From NCBI RefSeq assembly GCF_002775205.1, contig NC_036445.1:5228802-5292801 (forward strand): a stretch of DNA of 64,000 nucleotides, read 5' to 3'. The notes under the pieces are model-generated. The model saw nothing but the letters and a program-made list of their open reading frames with translations, did no database searches and was not told the DNA's origin. Both the position numbers and the translations under genes were made by a program. Position 1 is the first letter of the stretch. Each line of letters opens with the position of its first letter. This stretch comes from Xiphophorus maculatus. Its lineage: Eukaryota > Chordata > Actinopteri > Cyprinodontiformes > Poeciliidae. This document shows positions 50,431 through 59,205 of this stretch, piece by piece.

Positions 50431-53400
50431 TCACTTCTTTGGATTTATCATCCCATCCAGTTGTGTCTGAAAGCAGAAAATTTATACACTATTAATGTTT
50501 GGACATTCTACACATCGCAACACATTTGTGTTGTTTTACAAGGGATAGATAGAAAAAGTCACCTTGAGCTGTTGATTGGTTTTCTTCAAGAACTGAATTT
50601 CCTCATTGAACTTTCTTTCCTCCACTTGTCTCTTCTCAGTTTCCCTCTTTTCAATTGCATCACATCTCTCCCTCTGTTCATCCAGTTGTCTCATGAGTTC
50701 CTGCTTCTCACTTTCCAGATCTAAAATCTACAAATGTGATGGAAAAACACAGGAGGAAGTTCCCAGTCTTTTCAATATCTGTAAAGAAATGGCGCTCTCT
50801 GCTGGACTTGTAATAACAGTGCAATTTAACAGTTTAATCAGTAAGCAAAAGGGACAAAGCTGTTTGAATAGTGTTTTTATTCAAATCTAACAACTACAGA
50901 TAAGCTGATGCCCTTACTTTTTTTTCTATGTCCGCCTTTCCCTGTTCAGCCTGCAGTGCCTTTCTCATGCCAAAAGCAATGCTGCTTTCGTACAGTGTCT
51001 GGTACGTGGCAATGGTCATTTTAAGCTCATCTCTGACTCGCAGCAGAAGCAGACCCCTCTCAGCACAGATGATGGTTACCTGTCTGATTAATTCATCTTG
51101 GAAGAAAAAACAGATTTAAATCAGTTTGTGAGAACCTGTCTGTATAAAACATAACTAATGAATTTAAAACCCAGCTGCGTAAATCTCTAAAAATATATTT
51201 ACTAGAAATGTCAGGAATGTTGTGACCTTACGGTCGCACTGCCTCAGCATGACGTTACCTCACCCATCTGACAGATAGTTAAATATTTTGAGATTTTAAA
51301 GCCTCATTTGCCTCAGCATTTTGGCCACAAAGCTCAGTTTTTGTCTCTTCATGTAGGCAATATTTTCTCCAAATCGCATTTAGTTTTTTCCATCCGAGCA
51401 TCTGTATATTTCATTCATATTTCAAAGTGTTGATTTTGGAACTGGCTCTTGTTTTTCATCAGGACCTTCCTGGTCTGTGTAGACCATTTCCCAGTTTAAC
51501 ATGTTTTGGCTGTGATGGTTTCCAAATATCTAAATCAATTCATTTTATTCTGACAGCAAAGGTTTGGGACAGATGGTTGAGAATCGAAGGTGTTCCAATA
51601 GGACAATGTCCCTGAATCGATAAAATTAGCTTCAGAAGTCTAACATTAATCTTCCTGAACAACCTCTCCAAAGTCCTGTCCTAATCTCTAATGAACATTT
51701 TTAAACTCTTTTCTTTTTTATTGATTCCATCCTGGAAAACGTTCAAATGTACACTACTGTTTTTTTCCCCAGAGGACTGGTCAAATATCTAGTTGGAATT
51801 ATGCTTGAAGCTTGATTACTTTAAAATGTGTGTGATCAAGCTACAACTTGCTACATTTGCCCAATTATTAGTGGAGCTCTATCTATATGTTTCTGAATAT
51901 TTTTGAAAGAAATATTTAGTAAATTCTAACTTGAGCAATCAATTCTGGATATGAAAATAATTCAAGAGGATACATAATTTTTCCGCCCAGGAAGATCATT
52001 TCAGTTGCACCAATAAAGGACAAAAATTAATACAACTAAACTAATCTAAACCTCAGATTAGAGCATTGAGTTTTATGATAGTGTCATATCCACGGCCTAC
52101 TTACCAAAACACTGAGAATAAAGCTCTCTGCGGATAGGACAGATGCCTGTGTGTCTGGCCTGTCTCTGCTCCAGCTTTGTGTCCAGCTCTTCCTTCAGGT
52201 GAATAATTTCTGGTCTTGTACAAGGTACACTGGATACCTTCTGCACCCACAGCTGGCTTCCTTCTGACCATTCCCTACAATATTGATGGTTGAGAAGGTT
52301 GAACTTAATGAATCAGTTTACTAAGTAAGAGGACGGGTATACCTGGGTGGAAGGATAGCATCCAGGATCTCCTCATTTTCCATTTTGCTGACATCACTGG
52401 TTGCAGGTTTTGATTTAGGAGACGGTGGAACTGGTATGGTGTCAGCGCCCTGCAGAGGGATCCTTTTTATTTGGCGCACCTGCTAAGAGACATATTCTGC
52501 AGTAAGTTCATTATTCATGATACAAGAATACTTTTATTATTCCAGATCTGTTGGAAATGCATTGAAATAATACATGAGCCCAGGGGTTATAAAAGGCATA
52601 TTCCTTTTGTCTTATGGTGACATCTCTCCACTCTTGCTTTGTAACAATTTTCACTTTCAAAATCCTATTAAATACATTGTAATATAAGTCAAAGATGGGC
52701 ACCAAGGCACTTAATTGTTTCAAAATGATGTTTTATGCCATTTTTGTCATATACATCTCAATTATGTAATCAAAAAGCACATTTATATAATGTCATTTGC
52801 AACAGTAATGTTATATTGTGCTTTGTACAATCATGGAAAAAATTCCTGATGTTTTCCACAAGCTGGTGGTCCAGAGTGTTGTAGCTAAGCACATGGGAAG
52901 TTGAGTGGAAGTACAATGCGTGGTAGGTAAAGACACAGATAACATGTATAATAATTGTGAGGCTACTACTGTTGTGTCCTTGTGTGAAGGCACTCTTAAA
53001 GGGACAATATTATGTATTTTCCAGGCATATAGTGCCATGTTATAGCATAGTCAAGTAACTGTTACCTTAAGTTGCTATACAAATGCTATATAAAGATCAA
53101 ACATGGCAAAAGAAATTTGACTTCACAATTTAAGGCCTTGAAACTAGACCTTTGTTTCTTCAAGAAGCTCCAGCTCTTTCTGACACTCTGCCTTCAGCTC
53201 ATCATCACAACATTTCTCCATTAAGCCTTTAACATTGTTCTTAGGAGTGTTGCACTGAAAAGTAGTTGGTATGATAAGCTCAGCAGATGTACAGTTCCAG
53301 AAATTTGCTCCTTACTGCTGGTGCTAGTCTGAAGGAGCAGCGGATCAGCGGAGGGAACCTGGGCTTGGAGACTTCTGCTCAGAACAGACTGTGAGTTTGT

Positions 53401-53830
53401 TCATACACCCTGAATAGTTGCCTCGAATCAAAGCAACACTCGAGGTATACCTTCGATGAAGGACTAACATCATAATATGATGTAAAGGAAAAAAGGTCAA
53501 GTTTACGTAGTACCCTTCTTTAAAGCAGACAGTGAGAATATTTTTTGTTATTCTTTTTATTTGATTATTTTGTTGGGTTTGAGGCACTTTTTTTGTCAGT
53601 AAGTCATAACTACTAAAAGGTACATAAAAACTTAAAGTATATCACTATTTAATCATTCTTAAATATCTGTTTGAGCATAATTCAAAGTTTTTCCAAATAT
53701 TCATCTTTCCTTCTCGGTAGTTGCCACTTCCACCTCAGTGGCGACTTACCTTTGGAGATTTTTCCCCTGAGGTTGTCTTGACCAACGTTGGCGTATCATA
53801 TTTCAGAAGAGAATCCGCTGGCGGAATCAT
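50431..53830 (-). CDS. dnali1: Axonemal dynein light intermediate chain 1 (p28 type), complete, 6 coding exons
   Basis: Light chain of inner-arm axonemal dynein in motile cilia and sperm flagella (family knowledge). On the minus strand the exons are 53830-53750, 52479-52343, 52274-52105, 51096-50918, 50727-50563 and 50466-50431, all with GT-AG introns and matching phases. They total 768 nt, or 255 aa; human is about 258 from memory. The N-terminus MIPPADSLLKYDTPTLV is diagnostic of the family. Exon 2 ends EEILDAILPPR, exon 3 carries RQARHTGICPIRRELYSQCF, exon 4 GLLLLRVRDELKMTIATYQT, and exons 4-6 form a C-terminal charged coiled coil (roughly residues 165-250) ending in NPKK. The start has A at -3. 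The gene is convergent with gnl2 (stop codons about 380 nt apart) and divergent from snip1. Intron 1 contains a MITE, described separately. A perfect RFX X-box upstream fits a ciliary gene. Confidence 0.97.
52995..53525 (-). mobile_element. Near full-length MITE in dnali1 intron 1
   Basis: Left end CTTAAAGGGACAATATTATG and right end GTACCCTTCTTTAAAG are imperfect inverted repeats. The interior matches the reverse complement of the copies at 8,819-9,625 and 6,586-6,770 in several blocks, including GAATCAAAGCAACACTCGAG (about 53,425-53,445) and AGAAATTTGACTTCACAATT (about 53,111-53,130). It is about 530 bp with no coding capacity of its own, and sits inside the first intron of dnali1 in the same sense as the gene. 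It carries a splice-site-flanked 105-nt open segment, treated as a finding. Confidence 0.75.
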
Positions 53831-53916
53831 TTTTTCTCTTTCGGTTTAAATAAAAAATAAAGCTATTTTTGCCTACTGACACGAAAATATCGTTGCTCGT
53901 TAAAACTGTTGATCAT

Positions 53917-53930
53917 GTTGTCATGGTAAC
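53917..53930. promoter_or_regulatory. RFX X-box upstream of dnali1
   Basis: GTTGTCATGGTAAC fits the X-box consensus GYTRYY-N(1-3)-RRHAAC at every position, with a 2-nt spacer, and is itself a near-palindrome. It lies 87-100 nt upstream of the dnali1 start codon (53830, minus strand), a normal spacing for ciliary gene promoters, where RFX factors bind. The motif and distance are seen; RFX control is inferred from knowledge of motile-cilia genes. Confidence 0.75.
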
Positions 53931-54602
53931 ACTATCCTCGCGTTCTTTCTGTTCAAGTACAAAATAGGTTTGAAATGGTGTAACAAAAAAGAAGACAACT
54001 TACAAAGTGTCATATTTGTACAATACAGCCCAATTATTTTTGTATTTTGGAATAGAAACAATAACGGATCTTTTTTTGATAAAGATTTAGATGGGTAGAC
54101 TTCGTAGATCCATAGAAACGACACGGTAGCGCGTTCGTCATCTTGTGAGTGGCAAATTGCCCTGGAAATAAAGAAAGAAAGACAAAACTGTTTATATTGA
54201 TCTAATTTTAGTTATATTATATACAAGTTATATTATGTACAGTATTGGATCTCTCAAGAAATTCACCTACGAAATGTACCAAATCAATTAAGTTAATTCA
54301 GTTTCAGATATAATGTTTAAACTGCATTTTGTCATTCGTTTTGTCAATGTACTAAGTATTTGTGGATTGAAACAGTTTAATCTTGTTTTTCACGTACTAA
54401 TAATATAAGTTTCTATAATGTTTCCTTTTGAGCGTATTTTAGCTTTAGGTTATGTTTTTTTCATGTACTTTATTGGCACCTATCGTAAAATTGAAGAGTT
54501 TTGTAATGATAGGTTACGAATATTTACTGCAGACTATAGTCATATAGCTGACGGGCTTGTACAGCTATTTCGCTTCTGTCGCATTAAAAAATGACACTCA
54601 CA

Positions 54603-54612
54603 AGATGGCGGA
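54603..54612 (+). promoter_or_regulatory. YY1-type motif in the snip1 promoter/5' UTR
   Basis: AGATGGCGG-type sequence (AAGATGGCGG, positions 54603-54612) is a strong YY1 match and is typically located just downstream of start sites of housekeeping genes in this orientation. It sits about 250 nt upstream of the snip1 start codon and overlaps the ATG of a possible upstream ORF. The surrounding 54,590-54,690 stretch is locally G+C-richer. No start site can be assigned without transcript data. Confidence 0.45.
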
Positions 54613-54703
54613 GCCGCCGACGTACGATCCCGACACTTTTGCGTTTACACCGGAACTTAAAAAGAAACACGGCAAGCACATCGTCGAGATAAATTCTTTG
54701 TGA
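54605..54703 (+). CDS. Candidate upstream ORF in front of snip1 (32 codons)
   Basis: An ATG at 54605 opens 32 codons to a TGA at 54701-54703, starting MAEPPTYDPDTFAFTPEL and continuing with a lysine/histidine-rich part. It is too short for a standard ORF listing. Its codon composition and amino-acid mix look more like a real peptide than random 5' UTR, and it ends 154 nt before the snip1 ATG. I do not recognise the peptide. It could be a regulatory uORF, a remnant or alternative first exon of another transcript, or chance. Whether it is transcribed is unknown. Confidence 0.35.
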   Translation: MAEPPTYDPDTFAFTPELKKKHGKHIVEINSL

Positions 54704-54857
54704 ACCACAGGAACCGGAAAGGGTGATCACGACACAAGAGCAGAACTTTAGTAAGGGATTAAAGCTGTGTTTTTTTTGTTTGTTTGTTTGCTTCTGAGTA
54801 AATATGTACATTTAGTCGAGTTAAAAACGGATTGGTACATTTATTTTCTCTAAAAAA

Positions 54858-57531
54858 ATGACCAAAGAGAAACGACATCGAAGAAGGGAGTCTCCTACGC
54901 GAGAGACCGAAGTAAAGATAAAACAGGAGAAACTGAGCCCCAGTAGGCCACAGAGATCACGCCGCTCGAGGTCCAGATCCGCCGGGACATCAACTCCACC
55001 GAGAAGAAGAGCGAGCAGGTGAATGTAATAAAGTCGTCATATCTGGTTGTATAAGGTAGATTGGAGGTGCAATGTTCCCTTGTTTTATATAAACTATATT
55101 TTAACTTGGAGATCGGCCTGGATCTACCAGGACATGGATGTGTTGGTGTTACTGAAGCAGGGTTTCATTCATGAAACTACGGATTAATAGTTAATGATCA
55201 ATAATTCACAAAACCTGCTGTCTTGGTCACAGATCAATAACACTGAATATATTTTTGCGCTTTTTTTGTGATTGTATGCAGAATTGTAGGAAACGACGAG
55301 TAGTTCTGTTCGTTACCTGTTGCTACAGTGTGTGCTGCAGTTTGTTGAACCTGTTGTCAACACCAATTACTCTCGGATACTTAATTTTTTTAGGGCTCTG
55401 GAACTCAGACATTAAAATCAGATACCTAAAATTACTGTTCTGATGCTCAAGCTCACAAAAGTGTATCTCCCCTTCTTAATATTGTACAGAATGATACTGG
55501 AGATATTTGCGACCAATCATAGATTTATGATTGAACGAATCATGATTTCTGAGTGAATTGTGTGTCGTATGTTTTAAAATCTCTGTAGTATTGCTCAAGT
55601 GTCTGTTTTACATTTCATACAGATCACCGACCAAGGCAAGGCAGCGCTCACCAGATAGAAGAGGAACCTCTCCTGTTGGAACGAGCAGCAGATCTCCCAG
55701 AAACAGAAGAAGTCGCAGTCCTCATCGTGGCAGTGATGCCAAAGTGAAGCGGGTAATTCAGTTTGAACCATCAGATCAACACTGAACGCGGGGAGAGCTA
55801 GGCTTGAAAACTTATAAACCAGTTGGTCTCTAATAATCAAACTTCCTTATTACTATAATGGGTTGTACACATAAGTGTTCACACCCTTTGACCTCTTCCA
55901 TATTGTGCCACAGAACAAATACAAACTTCAACGCATTCCACTGGGGTTTTATGTAGACCAACAAAAAGTGATGCATTAATGAAGAGACAAAAAATGGATT
56001 TAAGGTATTTAAAAGTTTTGCACATAAAACGCTGAAAGACGTGGCACGTATAAGTATTCACCCCCATTTAAAATGAAACCTCCCAATAAAATTCATTCTA
56101 ATCAGTGGAATTTGTGGGATTAGTAAATGGAGTCCACCTCTATAATATGTCAATATAAACAAGCTGTTCTATGAGGGCCTCTGTCGCTTGTTAGAAAACA
56201 TTAATAACCCGTTGAATTTTGTTGTTGCAATGGGACATAATGTGAAAATGTGTTTGACGTATGAATACCTTCACAAGGCATTGCCACAACATATATGATT
56301 GGTAAATCCAAATGACAGGCACATTCAAATATGGAAAATACTTTTTTTTTTCCATTTCCTGAATGTCACCTGTAGTTATTGAGTCACAATTTGAGTAAAG
56401 GTGTCACAAGTTGTTTAAATAATTATTGTTGCAAAACTGTCTTTTTACTATAACTAATGTAATTTTATTATAAACTGTGTTATATCCCATAACACATTAT
56501 AACCACACTTTAGTTCTTAAATATGGTGATGATAATATATCACAACCAATCATATTTGCTTTGTAAATACTTTCTTTTTAAATGCCACAGGAAAAGGAAG
56601 AACAAAGGGGAAGTGGTGATGAGCGGAGAAGAAGGAATGAGCAATCAGAGGATAGACGGAGCAGGTGGGAATCAGACAGACCGCGGGACAGAGAACGCAA
56701 CAGAGACAGGAATCGCGAACGAACCGCTCTGGCTTCTCAGCAAGAGGAGCGTCGGCAGCATGATGACCGACGCAGGGAAAACCGTCAACGGCGTGAAGAA
56801 GGCGGCGAGGAACATAATTTCGGAACCTCTGACGGAGGGAGTGACGACTCAAGACCGCCTCCGGCTGAGAAAGAGAAGCCCAACTTTGAACTGTCGGGCG
56901 CGCTCACAGAAGACACCAACACATTCCGGGGCGTGGTGATCAAGTACAACGAGCCGCCCGAGGCTCGCATCCCAAAGCGCAGATGGAGATTGTATCCCTT
57001 TAAGAATGATGACCCCCTTCCTGTCATGTACATCCACAGACAGAGTGCCTATCTATTGGGGCGCCAGAGAAAAATCGCTGATATCCCCATTGACCACCCG
57101 TCCTGCTCCAAGCAACATGCGGTATTCCAGTACAGGTGGGAAGACTAGCTGTCAGCAACTCTTATTTTTTGTTTTCTTAAGATTTTTTTGTCATATTCTT
57201 TCTTCCTCTACTGTGATCTATTTAACTTTAATGATGAATGTAAATGGTACGCTGTTCTGTGTTTTGCAGATTGGTAGAGTATACTCGAGCTGACGGCACC
57301 ACTGGCCGCAGGGTGAGGCCTTACATTATTGACCTTGCTTCTGGGAACGGCACCTACCTGAACAATCAGCGGATCGAGTCCCAGCGTTACTATGAGCTCA
57401 AAGAAAAAGATGTCCTCAAGTTTGGCTTCAGCAGCCGCGAGTATGTGCTGCTGCACGAGTTCTCAGACACGAGCGAGGTGGATGTGAAGCAGGAAGATGA
57501 AGAGGAAGACGACGAGGGAATTGATGAGTAA
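54858..57531 (+). CDS. snip1: Smad nuclear-interacting protein 1, FHA-domain protein, complete, 4 coding exons
   Basis: Nuclear FHA-domain protein of the spliceosome/RES-associated and transcription regulator group (family knowledge). Exons are 54858-55018, 55623-55752, 56591-57135 and 57270-57531, giving 1098 nt, or 365 aa; human is about 396 from memory. The N-terminal two thirds is rich in R, S, E and K, with RS-like runs in exons 1-2 and RDRERNRDRNRE-type runs in exon 3, as in the family. The conserved segment FELSGALTEDTNTFRGVVIK leads into the FHA domain, roughly residues 248-350: YLLGR at about 251, then PSCSKQHAVFQYR, and SGNGTYLNN in exon 4. The C-terminal tail is acidic (QEDEEEDDEGIDE). 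The N-terminal arginine-rich part is shorter than in human. Intron 2 carries a decayed Tc1-type element. A possible upstream ORF precedes it at 54605. Identity is very secure. Confidence 0.97.
55865..56292 (+). mobile_element. Decayed Tc1-type element in snip1 intron 2
   Basis: The left terminal region (AAGTGTTCACACCCTTTGAC) and the right (GACGTATGAATACCTTCACA) form an imperfect inverted pair. In between are GGGGTTTTATGTAGACCAAC, GTATTCACCCCCATTTAAAA and AATGGAGTCCACCTCTATAA, typical of the non-coding termini of fish Tc1 elements. The coding middle is absent, so this is an internally deleted copy. Confidence 0.7.
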
Positions 57532-57830
57532 ATTATTCCCACATACTCGATTGTCCGCATATATTCAGGCAAGATCACTAAAATTGTTAAAAATGCAGAG
57601 CTGTCTGCTGAAAACAGACCTGCAAACTTGTAAAATGCAGGAATTAATGTCCCAAAAGTGAGTGGAATTGTATATTTTCTGTAAGTATTGAAGTCTTGCT
57701 TGAATCTGCCACAGTTGTCTCAAAGTAGACCTCCTTTTCTCAGGTTTGTGTGATGCATGATTGATCTTTCTGATCTCATGTAATGTGTCAGGGTACATAA
57801 CATTACTGCGGTGTGATCCCTGGATCCTTA

Positions 57831-57836
57831 AATAAA
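57831..57836 (+). terminator. snip1 poly(A) signal AATAAA
   Basis: AATAAA lies 300 nt downstream of the snip1 stop codon (context CCTTAAATAAAGATTTC). A second candidate, GTAAATAAAAGC, follows near 58029-58040. Either could end the transcript; the first is the simpler choice. Confidence 0.55.
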
Positions 57837-57839
57837 GAT

Positions 57840-59205
57840 TTCTTATTGACAGAATAAACATTGAACTACAGATTAGATTTATTTTTCTTTTGAAATTTTT
57901 GTAGAGCAAGCACAGGGAAAATGTTTGACTTGTGCATTTTTGCACCACTGCAATGTGTATTCAAAGACTTGCCATTTGCTTTTTTTTTCAGTTCAGATGC
58001 ATTTATAGTAAGTGTTAATTTTTGTACTGTAAATAAAAGCTAAAAATTTAGATTAAACAATTGTTTTGTTGTTTTTTGGTGATTTTTTTGTATTCTCTAC
58101 CTTCCTGTCACACATTAAACAAGAGAAAGAGATAGAAGTATACATATTCTGAGCTTTCATTACCTTTTAATAATTAAGTAAAAGCCAACTGATCATGTCA
58201 TGGATTTGTATGCTTTGGATCAAATCACATCAGCTGAGAAAAATGGAGGCTGGGAAATACTGGGACACAGACGGCATCATGAGAAAAGAACATTATGATG
58301 AAATATTGAATCAACATCCAAGATATTTTCCAGGAAATTAAGAGCAAGGAAAACATGGGCCTTCTGAAAGGATATGTGACCGAATTAGTGCATAAGTGAA
58401 GCTGCTTAAGGATAATGGAGTGAATGTTTTAAAGAGGCCATGTAAAGCCTTTTAGTTTGAAAACTCGTGTGGATTCGCTCCTAATGCCTAACATATTCAC
58501 AAATTAAGAAGACTGTCAACACAAAATGTGTTTGTTTTTTTTTTGTTTTTTTTTATCAGTTCCGACCAATGCTTTTGAAAGAATGCAATAACATAAGTTG
58601 TAGACTGACTAGATAAAAATGTTTTCTGCCAAATCAAAAATTATATGTAAATCACATTTTTACTGATTAACAACAAAAATAACTGTATTAAAGGACATCT
58701 TTGTGTTTTTGTCCAATTTTGAACATTATAATGTCCATTCATGTAATGTGGATATATTACTTGTTCATGATGTGTCGCAAATGTTTATAATTGTTTTGAC
58801 ATCACGGTAGTTTCGTCGCATAGACACTAGGCGTCGCAAAAGAGGCCACAAATTCTTCAAACCTACGTACTTTGCTCACTCTTTCCACATGCGGCCCCCG
58901 GATTGTTTGTGCGTAAGTAGGTTTCTTGATTTCAGCGTACAGGCTTTGAGTAGCAAATCCACGCAAGTCTTTGCACTTGAGTGCCCGGTTCAGTTTCGGT
59001 CTCAGGAGTAGGGGAGGAGGCCGGGGTAGAAAGGCGGATCCTGTGGAGGGAAGCATTAGGAGTGCTTGACGGGATGTGGGACGAGCGGAGGCGGCTGCGG
59101 CACACCTGGGAATTTACAGGAACAAGCAACGGTGTCTTCACTTTTCCACCACAAAACTCCCAAAACCAGGACATGCACTAACTTTCAGGCACATTCGGCT
59201 GGAAA
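57840..59205. other. snip1-to-kinase intergenic region and kinase promoter
   Basis: The left two thirds is A+T-rich with no features. From about 58,960 it becomes clearly G+C- and CpG-richer up to the kinase start codon, as expected for a CpG-type promoter and 5' UTR. No TATA box was seen. The frame at 58981-59181 stops before the kinase ATG and is not part of the protein. Confidence 0.5.

Noticed and set aside
53150..53254. An additional real dnali1 exon
   Set aside because: It is in frame and splice-flanked, but the segment lies inside a MITE with copies elsewhere in the window, and the known family protein runs directly from exon 1 to exon 2. Kept only as a possible exonization event.
58981..59181. 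Frame of 66 codons just upstream of the kinase start
   Set aside because: It ends 24 nt before the kinase ATG, is G+C-rich 5' UTR-like and has no family similarity.
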